Program-made: the position numbers and the translations under genes | In this document: positions 1 through 7,609 of the stretch, piece by piece | Layout: every line of letters begins with the position of its first letter | Position numbering within the stretch: position 1 is the first letter of the stretch | Notes under the pieces: generated by a model | Seen by the model: the letters and a program-made list of their open reading frames with translations, nothing else | Databases searched by the model: none | Told to the model about the DNA's origin: nothing | NCBI GenBank assembly: GCA_945901665.1 | Contig: CAMDLJ010000019.1 | Span: 1-16,200, forward strand | Direction: 5' to 3' | Length of the DNA stretch: 16,200 bases | Source: Bordetella parapertussis | GTDB lineage: Bacteria; Pseudomonadota; Gammaproteobacteria; Burkholderiales; Burkholderiaceae

Positions 1-1560
1 GAGCAAAAAGTGCGGGATCTTCAAGCTGGCACACAGCAGTGAGAAATCTGGCGTGCACAAATCCACATAGCAGCGGCGACCGCCATACATCGCGTCTTGG
101 ATGTTTTGGATCACACCATAACGCTGGTCGTTCATCACCAGCACCACGATATGTGCATTTTCTTGCTTGGCACAAGCCAGTTCACCGGGGTTGAGCATCA
201 AACCCCCATCGCCCACCAGGGCCACGGTTTTGCGCCCCAACTGGTGCGCCTGAGCCGCCAGCGAGGCGCCAATGCCCATCGCCAAGCCTTGGCCGATGCC
301 TCCGCCCAAGGCGTGCACACCCGCACGCGGGTGGTCCAACCACAGACTGCGGTTGCCCCACATGCTGTTGGACAAGGTGATGTCACGCACCCACCACAAA
401 CCTTGGGCGGTTTTTTGTTGCGCGCGGTTCAAGCTGTCTTTGAGGGCCACATACGGGCCCAGGCTGGTGTCGACCACAGCCTCTGCCGCTTGGCGCGCTT
501 GGGCCACAGCCTGTGGCCAAGCCGCATCGCAGTGCATCCGGCCTTGCAAGCGATCGGCCAAGGCGTGCAAAGCCAAGCTGGCATCGGCCTGCACAAAGTG
601 TTGGCTGCTGTAGGCCCGCTGATCGGCCAAGGGGTTGGCATCGATGCGGTAACGGTTGTGGGGCAATTGCAATTTGTAATTCAAGGTCTCGTTGCTGCGC
701 AAACGCGAACCCACCACCAGCATGGCGTCAACTTGGGCATACAAGGCCTCCACGGGCTTTTGCACATTGAAGGCCCCTAAACTCATTGGGTGCTGCTCGG
801 ACACGACGCCACGGCCTTGCACCGATGTCACCACGGCCCAGCCCATGTCAATCAAGCGTTGCACCGCTTCTCCCGCATGGCGCGCGCCCCCACCCAGCCA
901 TAGCAATGGCCGCTGTGCAGATTGCAAATGTCCGGCCAATACATCTATTTGCGCGTCACTCGGGATCAGCGGTGCCAAGGGCAAGGGGGATACATCTGCG
1001 GGAATGTCGAGCAACTGAGCCTGCACGTCGATGGGGATTTCAATGCTGACCGGGCCACACGGCGGTGTGTGGGCCAATCGGTGGGCCTCGCGCAGAATGC
1101 TCAAGGCGCGTTGGGCGTCACGGATGCGAAAAGCCGCTTTGCTGACCGCCGAGAGCATGGCCAATTGCGCCGGTGCTTCGTGGATGTAGCCCCAATCGCG
1201 ATCCACATAGGCGGACTCGATTTGACCGGTCAAATGCAGCATGGGTGTGCCCGCGGTCAAGGCCTCCACCAAAGCCCCTGCGGCATTGCCCGCACCGGTG
1301 CCGGTGCTGGTGATGCAAACGCCCCAAGTCGCGCTCACCCGGGCGGCTGCATCGGCCATGTTGCATGCGCCGGCTTCGCCACGCGCAGACACAAAACGCA
1401 CTTGCCCGCGCTGATGCATGGCGTCCAGGATCGGCATGTTGTGAATGGAAATCACGCCGTAGGCGGTTTTCACCCCAGAGGCTTCCATAAACCGAACCGC
1501 CAGTTCTCCCACGGTGATTCGGTGGGCAGTTATTTCAGAGGGACGAGGCGTGGGTGTCAT
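1..1560 (-). CDS. ThDP-dependent enzyme, acetolactate synthase/benzoylformate decarboxylase superfamily (C-terminus cut by window edge)
   Basis: The minus frame from the ATG at 1560 is open for 520 codons to the window edge; family members are about 550 residues, so only a short C-terminal part is missing. The N-terminal Pyr domain has the expected activating glutamate, E62, in ARGEAGACNMADAAAR. A central domain follows. The C-terminal PP domain has the ThDP/Mg motif G450-D451-G452, then 24 residues, then N477-D478. Such enzymes decarboxylate or cleave/ligate 2-oxo acids in the cytoplasm. Start: the ATG overlaps the stop of the IclR gene as ATGA, with no strong ribosome binding site, so translation is probably coupled. 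It is not clearly a biosynthetic acetolactate synthase: there is no ilvH small subunit or ilvC beside it, and its neighbours are an importer and catabolic-looking enzymes. A 2-oxo acid decarboxylase or C-C lyase role is inference; the substrate is unknown. Confidence 0.88.
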   Translation of the reverse strand, partial: MTPTPRPSEITAHRITVGELAVRFMEASGVKTAYGVISIHNMPILDAMHQRGQVRFVSARGEAGACNMADAAARVSATWGVCITSTGTGAGNAAGALVEALTAGTPMLHLTGQIESAYVDRDWGYIHEAPAQLAMLSAVSKAAFRIRDAQRALSILREAHRLAHTPPCGPVSIEIPIDVQAQLLDIPADVSPLPLAPLIPSDAQIDVLAGHLQSAQRPLLWLGGGARHAGEAVQRLIDMGWAVVTSVQGRGVVSEQHPMSLGAFNVQKPVEALYAQVDAMLVVGSRLRSNETLNYKLQLPHNRYRIDANPLADQRAYSSQHFVQADASLALHALADRLQGRMHCDAAWPQAVAQARQAAEAVVDTSLGPYVALKDSLNRAQQKTAQGLWWVRDITLSNSMWGNRSLWLDHPRAGVHALGGGIGQGLAMGIGASLAAQAHQLGRKTVALVGDGGLMLNPGELACAKQENAHIVVLVMNDQRYGVIQNIQDAMYGGRRCYVDLCTPDFSLLCASLKIPHFLL

Positions 1561-2402
1561 GCGGCAATGCGGTTGACGCTGCGCGGCTTGGGCGCAGCAG
1601 GATGGGCCCGGGTGTGGGCTTGAAAGGTGGGGTCAATGTGACTGACGCGTTGGGTCAATTGGGTCGCGGCGTATTGCACCGCTTGAACCACACGGGGCAA
1701 ATCTTGCGGATCAATGCGCTGGCTGGGAATGGTCACACTGATGGCGGCGACCACGTGATTGAATTCATTGGTGACCGGGGCCACCACGGTGGATATGCCC
1801 GACTCAAAACCCCCCTGGCTGGTGCCATAACCTTGCGCCTTGTCATGCTCGATCATCTTGAGCAATTGGTTGCGGGTGGTCGGTGTTTGGGGGGTGAATT
1901 GGGGCAAGGGTTCTTCGGGGTATAGCTCGATCAATTCAGGCAGCCCCAAGTGGCCCATCAACACACGCCCCAGCACGGTGGCATGCGCCGGCAACCGGGC
2001 CCCCACTTGGATGGAGTGAAACAAGGCGTTGCGCCCTGGTGACTTGACCACAAACACCACTTCAGTGCCTTCGCGCAACACCAAATGCGATGAATACCCA
2101 GTGCGCTCGCACAAGGCCGCAATCACCGGGCGCGCCTGCTCGGCCATCTCCATCGAAGCAATGGTTTCAAAGCCCAAGCGCAACACACCCAAACCCAGCC
2201 GGTAGGTGACACCATCTGTGGCACGCTCGACAAATCCCATTTGCTCCAAGGTATAGAGCATGCGAAACACCGAAGCCCTCGGCATGTCGAGCTTGCGCGC
2301 CAGCGCTGCGCTGGTGTGGGCGGGCTCATCGCGGCTGAATTGCTGCATCAATTGCAGACCTCTTTGCAAGGCCGGAACGATGTAACGATCGGATTCGCTC
2401 AT
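1557..2402 (-). CDS. IclR family transcriptional regulator
   Basis: 281 residues, slightly longer than the usual 250-270. An N-terminal winged helix-turn-helix spans about residues 8-70: a regulator start YIVPALQRGLQLMQ, helix-turn-helix around 30-52 with LARKLDMPRASVFRMLYTLE, and the wing ending in YRLGLGVLRLG. The C-terminal IclR effector domain covers about 85-255, with the family-like stretches HSIQVGARLPAHATVLGRV and GGFESGISTVVAPV. Family members bind small organic acids or aromatics and repress or activate nearby catabolic operons. The gene lies inside the operon, overlapping the hydrolase stop upstream and the ThDP enzyme start downstream, each by an ATGA. It therefore probably regulates its own transcription unit. 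Likely binding sites are the two palindromes at 7610-7649. The last 25 residues (Pro/Arg/Ala-rich) extend beyond the usual domain. Confidence 0.93.
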   Translation of the reverse strand: MSESDRYIVPALQRGLQLMQQFSRDEPAHTSAALARKLDMPRASVFRMLYTLEQMGFVERATDGVTYRLGLGVLRLGFETIASMEMAEQARPVIAALCERTGYSSHLVLREGTEVVFVVKSPGRNALFHSIQVGARLPAHATVLGRVLMGHLGLPELIELYPEEPLPQFTPQTPTTRNQLLKMIEHDKAQGYGTSQGGFESGISTVVAPVTNEFNHVVAAISVTIPSQRIDPQDLPRVVQAVQYAATQLTQRVSHIDPTFQAHTRAHPAAPKPRSVNRIAA

Positions 2403-3232
2403 GCACCCTCACCCGCCGTGGTGAACAATAAATCGTTGACACGCTCGGAGGCCTCGAGCGGGCAAGCGTGCCCGACTTCCCCCAACAAATGAAAGGGCAG
2501 GCCCAAAGAAGCCGCCAGTTCTGCGCAGCCTTGGGCGGGGGTGATGCGGTCGGCCTGACCGCAAGCGACATCCACCGGGCACGACAGGCCGCGCAAATAG
2601 CTGGCCAAATCGTCACCCGCCAACATCTGGCTGGCTTGTGTGTAACCGGCAGGAATGACTTGCGCCATGGTGTGCTCCACCCAAGCCAGTTGTTCTGCGC
2701 TGGCCGTAGAAGAGAGCATGGCGCTGGCTCGCTGCGCGGCCATGCCCGCAGGGCCCAGGGCTTGGAGTTTTTCCAAGCGCTCATGCAACTTGCGCGCACG
2801 CACTTGCGGGTCAGCCAAGCCGTAGCCAGCCGCAGGGGCCAACAACCACAGGTGCTTGACCCGTTCAGGCTTTGCCTGGGCAGCGGCACTGGCCATCAAA
2901 CACCCCAGCGAGTGGCCCACCAAATGCACCTGTGTGCAAGCCAACGCATCCAACCAAGCCCACACGCGCGCAGCGTAATCGCTGGCCTTGGGTTGATCGG
3001 GCTGCACGGGTGTGCTTTGCCCATAGCCCGGGGCGTCCCAGGCCAAGATGCGCACACCCCGTTGCTGCGCGGCTTGCAATTGGGCCAGCCAACTGCCGGA
3101 CGCCGACCCAATGCCGTGCAACAAAACCCAGATCGGCTGACCCACACTGCCCGCACTGCGGTACGCCACCTGACCCAAGGGGGTTGAGATGCATTGCAGC
3201 GGAAAGTCTAGGATGCGCTCAGACAAAGACAT
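2399..3232 (-). CDS. Alpha/beta-fold hydrolase
   Basis: 277 residues, the normal size for a single-domain alpha/beta hydrolase, with no signal peptide (cytoplasmic). The oxyanion-hole motif LLHGIG is at 37-42 (H39-G40). The nucleophile elbow is G106-H107-S108-L109-G110. A helical lid follows (about 135-215). The acid is D228 in GQADRITP and the base is H255 in GEVGHACPLE, so the Ser-Asp-His triad is complete. The conserved W65-D66-P68-G69-Y70-G71 loop is also present. It resembles hydrolases of the C-C bond (MhpC/BphD-like) and ester or lactone type, which sequence reading cannot separate. The gene starts 12 bp after the cupin and overlaps the IclR gene by ATGA. In this operon it would cleave an ester, lactone or diketone intermediate (inference). 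Confidence 0.9.
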   Translation of the reverse strand: MSLSERILDFPLQCISTPLGQVAYRSAGSVGQPIWVLLHGIGSASGSWLAQLQAAQQRGVRILAWDAPGYGQSTPVQPDQPKASDYAARVWAWLDALACTQVHLVGHSLGCLMASAAAQAKPERVKHLWLLAPAAGYGLADPQVRARKLHERLEKLQALGPAGMAAQRASAMLSSTASAEQLAWVEHTMAQVIPAGYTQASQMLAGDDLASYLRGLSCPVDVACGQADRITPAQGCAELAASLGLPFHLLGEVGHACPLEASERVNDLLFTTAGEGA

Positions 3233-3244
3233 GGGGACAGTCCA

Positions 3245-3853
3245 TCACGCTTTGGTCAGGTTGCGCTTGATCGCTGCCAAGGGTGAGTCGGGCGGGTACA
3301 CCGGTGTGATGGGCTTGGGCGAGCCCAGCATCACGCACATCAAAGCGTCCTCTTCACCGACATTGATTTCTTCGCGGTAAACACCGGGCGGGACCGAAAT
3401 CAAGTCGCGCTCACGCAGCACCGACTCCCAGCGCTCGCCATCTTTTTCGCAAATCACCTTCATGGTGCCGCGCAACAAGAAAAAGATTTCTTCCACGTCA
3501 TAGTGGATGTGCGAGGGGCCTTCATGGCCAGCCGGAATGATCATGGTCGAGAAGGTGAAGTGCCCACACGGCACGGTGTTGCTGTCGCTGGACACACCGG
3601 TTGCACCGGTGCCCACGTAGCGCATTTGGGCGCGGCGGTATTTGGGGTCGAAGTCGGCTTGAAACTTCAACGCATCCCAGTCATAGCGGCGGGTTTCAAA
3701 CCGCGCGACGCGAGAATCCATCCATTGCTCAAACGATTGACCCGGTTGGCGCAGCATGCTGGCCTGGATATCGGCTTCTGAAGGGATGTTGGCGTTGAGC
3801 AAGCCACGCTCATTGAACATGGGTTGATTGGCAGCGGTGTGGGTTTGTGACAT
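3245..3853 (-). CDS. Cupin-domain protein
   Basis: 202 residues from the ATG at 3853. A TTG 21 bases upstream is in frame, but an AGGAG at 3863-3867 lies 9 bases before the ATG and inside the longer version, so the ATG is the better start. One cupin domain lies in the second half. Cupin motif 1 is well kept: GPSHIHYDVEEIFFLLRG supplies two His and a Glu as metal ligands. Motif 2 is degenerate: in VPPGVYREEIN the place of the usual third histidine (PxGxxH) is Arg. The N-terminal about 75 residues (an Arg/Tyr/Trp-rich stretch with RRYDWDALKF) lie outside the cupin core and I do not recognise their function. Cupins near catabolic genes may be dioxygenases, isomerases, hydrolases or sensors; the lost histidine makes a normal mononuclear iron site less certain. 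It sits 24 bp after the dehydrogenase gene. Confidence 0.87.
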   Translation of the reverse strand: MSQTHTAANQPMFNERGLLNANIPSEADIQASMLRQPGQSFEQWMDSRVARFETRRYDWDALKFQADFDPKYRRAQMRYVGTGATGVSSDSNTVPCGHFTFSTMIIPAGHEGPSHIHYDVEEIFFLLRGTMKVICEKDGERWESVLRERDLISVPPGVYREEINVGEEDALMCVMLGSPKPITPVYPPDSPLAAIKRNLTKA

Positions 3854-3862
3854 GGTGGGTTT

Positions 3863-3867
3863 CTCCT
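3863..3867 (-). promoter_or_regulatory. Ribosome binding site of the cupin gene
   Basis: The minus strand reads AGGAG with a 9-base spacer to the ATG at 3853. It decides the start: the in-frame TTG at 3874 lies upstream of this site and has no such element of its own. Confidence 0.7.
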
Positions 3868-3877
3868 GGGTCAACGA

Positions 3878-4639
3878 TCAATGCATGACAAAGCCGCCAT
3901 TGACAGGCAGCAACTGTCCGGTGATGAAGCCGCTGCCTGGGCTGAGCAAAAACAGCACCGCAGCGGTCAAATCTTCGGGCACTTGGGGCCGCTGCAATGC
4001 GCGGCCCTTGAGGTACAAATCATGGCGATGCTCGGGGATATAGGCGGTGGCTTCCACCAGCGTCAATCCCGGGGCGATGGCATTCACCGTGATCCCATCT
4101 GGCCCCATCTCGCGCGCCATGGATCGGGTCATGGCCATCACAGCACCTTTGCTGGCGACATACGCCATCAAGCGGGGCGCGCCCCACAAGGCCGTGTCAG
4201 AGGAGATGTTGACCACCCGCCCCGTGGTGCTGGCTTTGAGGTGGGGGTGCGCCGCCACCGTGGCCAACCACGGGCCCCGCACATTGACAGCCATCACCTG
4301 GTCCCAGGTGTCGATGGCAATGTCTTGCATTTCTTTGCCGCCACTGTTGGTGATGGCGGCGTTATTGACCAGGCCATCCAAACCTCCCAGCCACTCGGCA
4401 GCGGCCTCGACCCCGTGGCGCACCGCCTCTGGCTTGGCCATATCCATGGACAGGTAGTGGGCCTCAGGGCCCAACTGCTGGGCCAGTGCCTGACCTGCCG
4501 CGTCCAAAATGTCGGTGATCACCACGCGCGCACCGGCCTGCACCAAGGCGTTGGCAAAAGCCGCCCCCAAGCCCCGAGCGCCGCCGGTGACCAGCACCCG
4601 GCGGCCATGCATCGCGGCTGTTGTATGGGCGGTTGTCAT
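3878..4639 (-). CDS. Short-chain dehydrogenase/reductase (SDR), probably NAD-dependent
   Basis: 253 residues, a classical SDR length. The Rossmann glycine motif TGGARGLG is at 18-25. An aspartate, D43, ends beta-strand 2 and usually selects NAD(H) over NADP(H). The NNAA motif is at 92-95. The catalytic set is N119 (AVNVRGP), S147, Y160 and K164 (Y-V-A-S-K). PG at 190-191 and the C-terminal FITGQLLPVNGG are family-typical. It interconverts an alcohol and a ketone in the cytoplasm; the substrate is unknown. The start ATG overlaps the permease stop as ATGA. The position between transporter genes and the cupin/hydrolase suggests it oxidises the imported compound or an early intermediate (inference). 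N-terminal residues 1-10 precede the first strand and are normal for the family. Confidence 0.94.
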   Translation of the reverse strand: MTTAHTTAAMHGRRVLVTGGARGLGAAFANALVQAGARVVITDILDAAGQALAQQLGPEAHYLSMDMAKPEAVRHGVEAAAEWLGGLDGLVNNAAITNSGGKEMQDIAIDTWDQVMAVNVRGPWLATVAAHPHLKASTTGRVVNISSDTALWGAPRLMAYVASKGAVMAMTRSMAREMGPDGITVNAIAPGLTLVEATAYIPEHRHDLYLKGRALQRPQVPEDLTAAVLFLLSPGSGFITGQLLPVNGGFVMH

Positions 4640-5412
4640 GTGACTTTTCTTTCGGCGCTGGGCAGGTAATGCAAGACCCGGTTTTCTGCAATCACCACCG
4701 CGTAGTAGGCCAAGATGCCAATCAAGGTCAGGGCCCCAATCACCACGAAAACACCTGCGGTGTTGCCTTGCCCTTCAAAAAAGACCAACAAGTAACCCAA
4801 ACCCATGTTGCCGCCGACCAATTCACCGACCACCACACCGATCACGGCCAAGGTGCTCGCAATGCGCAAACCCGAGAACAGGGACGGCAATGTCGCTGGG
4901 CATTGAACCTTGAAAAACACTTGCAAGCGGGTGGCGGAAAAGGACCGTGCCAGGTTGATCATGTCCGCATCCAGGTTGCGCATCGCGGTCAGCACATTGA
5001 TCAAGACGGGGAAAAAAACAATCAATATCGCCACCAATATTTTGGGATAAATGGTGTAGCCCAACCACATCACAAACAAAGGTGCAAAAGCCACTTTGGG
5101 GGCGATTTGCAAGGCCAACAAGTAAGGCGACAAAATGGCCTCCACTTGGGGGGACAGGCCCAACGCATAGCCCATGGCCGCGCCCAAGGCAGCGCCCAAC
5201 ACAAAGCCAATCACCACTTCCAGCGCGGTGATGCCACTGTGCCAAAGCAAGCGCTCTGCGCCATAAATGCGAAACAATTCATTCCACGTTTTGCTGGCAT
5301 TGGGCAAGACGAATTCGGGCACACCCCACCACCCCGGCAGCCACTCCCAAGCGGCCAAGAACAAGAGCGCAACCAGTACGCTCCAAGCAGTGGTTTTGAT
5401 GCCCGAAGCCAT
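4636..5412 (-). CDS. ABC transporter permease (nitrate/sulfonate/taurine-type, SsuC-like)
   Basis: 258 residues with about six hydrophobic spans: near 10-26, 61-86, 93-117, 122-143, 184-210 and 219-242. The cytoplasmic EAA-like loop that contacts the ATPase is at about 154-182: LARSFSATRLQVFFKV followed by PATLP and SGLRIA, a pattern usual for the SsuC/TauC/ThiX branch. It forms the inner-membrane channel, presumably as a homodimer, with the ATPase and binding protein encoded upstream. The gene begins 3 bp after the binding-protein stop and ends in an ATGA overlap with the dehydrogenase gene, which ties the importer to the enzymes. Confidence 0.94.
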   Translation of the reverse strand: MASGIKTTAWSVLVALLFLAAWEWLPGWWGVPEFVLPNASKTWNELFRIYGAERLLWHSGITALEVVIGFVLGAALGAAMGYALGLSPQVEAILSPYLLALQIAPKVAFAPLFVMWLGYTIYPKILVAILIVFFPVLINVLTAMRNLDADMINLARSFSATRLQVFFKVQCPATLPSLFSGLRIASTLAVIGVVVGELVGGNMGLGYLLVFFEGQGNTAGVFVVIGALTLIGILAYYAVVIAENRVLHYLPSAERKVT

Positions 5413-5415
5413 GTC

Positions 5416-6408
5416 TTATTTCAGGCCCACAAACTGGTTGGTGTACAAATCTTTGGCGGCCACTTCTTTCGGGACGATGGCATTGCTGACGTAGAACTTT
5501 TGCAAGTCCATCAAGCGCGCCTCGTCCATTTGTCCCAACACTTTTTGGTTGGCGTAGACGTATTTGTTGTACAGCTCAAAAGTTTGCATGATCAACTCTT
5601 CTTTGCCTTTGTGCGCTGGCACATGGGCCACATAAGCGGCGGTGGCTGCCTTGGGGTCTTTCATGATGTCGCGCATGCCTTTCAACGTCGCACGCACCAA
5701 CTTTTGGATCAACTCAGGGTTTTTGGCAATCGTCTCGTCGCTGGCCAAAATGGCCTGCGCCATGCTCTTGAAGTACACATCCGCAGGCAAGATGTCGACC
5801 TTGGCACCAGCCGCCATGGCGGTGGCGGTCCAATCGGGCACCGCTGCCATGGCCACGGCCTTTTTGGCGGTGAACTGCTGCCACACACCGGCGGGGCCCG
5901 CCGATTGGATGTCCAGATCGTTTTTGGTCAAACCCGATTTGCTCAACATGCCCAGCAATGCGTAATAAGTGGTGTCTGTGTAACCCGTGGTGGTGACCAC
6001 CTGGCCCTTGAGTTCGCGCGGCGACTCAATGCGGGCATCTTTGTGGCTGACCAATTGCATCAGCGACCCTGCACCCAGCACAGCCACGGCCTTGACTGGA
6101 ATGCCTTGGCCGCGCGCGATGATGGGGGTGTCGCCAATGGCGCCGCCAATCACCGCATTGCCGGCACCAATTTGCTTGGCCACATCCACACCGCCGCGCC
6201 CTGCGACAAATTTCACATTCAGGCCTTCTTGCGCGTAATAGCCCTTGGCCTGCGCCAGCATCCACGGACCAAACGCGGGCAAGATGGCCGGCGCGGGCAA
6301 CAAATAGGTGATCTCTTGGAGGGTGGTTGCGGGTGCTTGAGCTTGGCCGCTCAAAGGGGCCAAAGTGGCCACGGCTGTGGCCAAGGCAATCAGGGTGCGT
6401 CGCATCAT
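5416..6408 (-). CDS. ABC transporter periplasmic substrate-binding protein (NMT1/SsuA-like)
   Basis: 330 residues. The signal peptide is clear: MMRR, a hydrophobic run ALATAVATLAPLSG, and a likely cut after QAQA (A25). The mature part has features of the NMT1/THI5-like, type II periplasmic-binding family: WMLAQAKGYYAQEGLNVKFV near the N-terminus, a GAGNAVIGGAIGDTPII loop, and a hinge near TTTGYTDTTYYALL. The first of two adjacent ATGs is chosen because AGGAG at 6416-6420 lies 7 bases before it. Known relatives bind alkanesulfonates, taurine, nitrate, hydroxymethylpyrimidine precursors or aromatic acids. Specificity cannot be read here. The 59-bp gap after the ATPase gene is the largest gap inside the operon. 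Confidence 0.93.
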   Translation of the reverse strand: MMRRTLIALATAVATLAPLSGQAQAPATTLQEITYLLPAPAILPAFGPWMLAQAKGYYAQEGLNVKFVAGRGGVDVAKQIGAGNAVIGGAIGDTPIIARGQGIPVKAVAVLGAGSLMQLVSHKDARIESPRELKGQVVTTTGYTDTTYYALLGMLSKSGLTKNDLDIQSAGPAGVWQQFTAKKAVAMAAVPDWTATAMAAGAKVDILPADVYFKSMAQAILASDETIAKNPELIQKLVRATLKGMRDIMKDPKAATAAYVAHVPAHKGKEELIMQTFELYNKYVYANQKVLGQMDEARLMDLQKFYVSNAIVPKEVAAKDLYTNQFVGLK

Positions 6409-6467
6409 GGGGTTGCTCCTATCAGTGGGTCAATGGAATGGAAAAAGCATCGGTCAACGAGAAGGGT

Positions 6468-7259
6468 TCAATGGATATCTGTGTCGGCATCTAGCTTGAG
6501 CAAGGCCATCAACTGAGCCACGTGATCGCCCAACTGGGGGTGCTTGCGTCTTTGCATGGGTTTGTCGCGGTCCGGCAAATTCACCGTGATTTGCTCCACG
6601 ATGGTGCCCGGTCGCTCGCTCATCACCAAAATGCGGTCTGACAAGGCCACGGCTTCGGTCAAGTCGTGGGTGATGAACAACACGGTTTTGCCCTGTGCAT
6701 GAACGCTTCGGGCCAAATCTTGTTGCAAGATCATTTTGGTTTGTGCATCCAGCGCTGAGAACGGCTCGTCCATCAACAGCACGTTCGGGTCCACGGCCAG
6801 GGTGCGTGCCAGTGCGGCGCGCTGGCGCATGCCGCCTGACAACTGGTGGGGGTAGTTGTTACCAAAGCCGTTGAGCCTGAACTGCTGCAACAGTTGCTCT
6901 GATTTCGCACGCCGCTGGGCCTGGGCCACGCCGCGCAACTCCAAACCAAATTCGACATTTTGAAAAATCGTGCGCCACGGCAGCAGCAGGTCTTTTTGCA
7001 ACATAAAGGCCACTTGGGTGTTGGGCCCTTGCACGGGAACTCCCAAGACCTTAACCACCCCCGCCGTGGGTGGCGCCAAACCTGAGCCCATGTTCAGCAA
7101 GGTGCTTTTGCCACATCCCGACGGGCCAATGATGGACACCACCTCGCCCGCTTGGATGGCAAAGCTCACTGCGCGGGCGGCTTGCACCGCTGGATGCAAA
7201 CGGCTGGCCGGGAAGGTTTTGTCTACGCCTTCAAAAGCAATGGCCGGGACGGCACTCAT
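6468..7259 (-). CDS. ABC transporter ATP-binding protein (SsuB/TauB-like)
   Basis: 263 residues from the ATG at 7259, which overlaps the ferredoxin stop as ATGA; the frame is open farther upstream but that part is the ferredoxin gene in another frame. All nucleotide-binding motifs are intact: Walker A GPSGCGKST at 45-53, Q-loop Q88, signature LSGGMRQR at 140-147, Walker B VLLMDEP at 160-166 with catalytic E165, D-loop SALD, and H-loop H198 in FITHD. It powers import through the permease encoded at 4636-5412. Length and sequence style match ATPases of nitrate/sulfonate/taurine importers, with no extra regulatory domain at the C-terminus. Confidence 0.95.
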   Translation of the reverse strand: MSAVPAIAFEGVDKTFPASRLHPAVQAARAVSFAIQAGEVVSIIGPSGCGKSTLLNMGSGLAPPTAGVVKVLGVPVQGPNTQVAFMLQKDLLLPWRTIFQNVEFGLELRGVAQAQRRAKSEQLLQQFRLNGFGNNYPHQLSGGMRQRAALARTLAVDPNVLLMDEPFSALDAQTKMILQQDLARSVHAQGKTVLFITHDLTEAVALSDRILVMSERPGTIVEQITVNLPDRDKPMQRRKHPQLGDHVAQLMALLKLDADTDIH

Positions 7260-7609
7260 GCCTGGGGCACCTGAACCCACACGCGGTCGGCCTCGACCTT
7301 GACCGGGAAACAACGCAAGTCGCGTTGCCCTATTTCATTGAGGCATTTGCCGCCATTGATCTCAAAGCGTGCGGCGTGCAAGGGGCACTCGACCACACCA
7401 TCCTCGACAAAGCCTTGTGACAACAAAGCGTAGGCATGGGGGCACACGTCCTCCAACGCATGGACCTGGTCTTGGTGCAAAAACAAACCAATTTTTTGTC
7501 CTTGCACGACCACCCCGGTGGGGAAGTCAGGGTCCAAGCCTGCACGTGGGGCCACGTCGTGCCAGACACCCGCAGGTAGGTTGGGAATGGTGGGGCTTGC
7601 AGTGCTCAT
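7256..7609 (-). CDS. Rieske [2Fe-2S] ferredoxin
   Basis: 117 residues from the ATG at 7609 (120 from a TTG at 7618). The cluster-binding motif is complete: C-P-H, 16 residues, then C-P-L-H (C56, H58, C75, H78 from the ATG), followed by AARFEINGGKC. The length matches stand-alone ferredoxins of the NirD/BphF type rather than an oxygenase alpha subunit. There is no signal peptide or membrane anchor, so it is cytoplasmic. Such proteins pass electrons to Rieske oxygenases or other redox enzymes. It is the first gene of the operon and overlaps the ATPase gene by ATGA. No oxygenase or ferredoxin reductase is seen in the window, so its partner is unknown. No Shine-Dalgarno sequence precedes either start, and the ATG directly abuts the promoter/operator region. 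Confidence 0.9.
   Translation of the reverse strand: MSTASPTIPNLPAGVWHDVAPRAGLDPDFPTGVVVQGQKIGLFLHQDQVHALEDVCPHAYALLSQGFVEDGVVECPLHAARFEINGGKCLNEIGQRDLRCFPVKVEADRVWVQVPQA

Noticed and set aside
1..1560. Calling the ThDP enzyme biosynthetic acetolactate synthase (ilvB/ilvI)
   Set aside because: No regulatory small subunit or ilvC adjoins and the gene sits in a catabolic-looking operon; superfamily assignment is as far as the sequence supports.
922..1623. Plus-strand open frames antisense to the ThDP enzyme (also 97-780)
   Set aside because: The minus strand is continuously open for 520 codons with the ThDP motif and catalytic glutamate; the plus frames have no supporting features.
4621..6516. 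A 631-codon plus-strand open frame
   Set aside because: It lies exactly antisense to the permease and binding-protein genes, its translation is His/Gln/Gly-rich without any family motif, and the minus-strand proteins have clear domains.
4636..7259. Assigning the importer to sulfonate or taurine (ssu/tau)
   Set aside because: Neither SsuD/SsuE nor TauD is present, and binding-protein specificity cannot be read from sequence alone.
1..7609. A thiamine-precursor (ThiXYZ) uptake system, since an NMT1-like binding protein and a ThDP enzyme occur together
   Set aside because: No thiamine biosynthesis gene and no TPP riboswitch-like leader upstream; the ThDP enzyme only uses thiamine diphosphate as cofactor.
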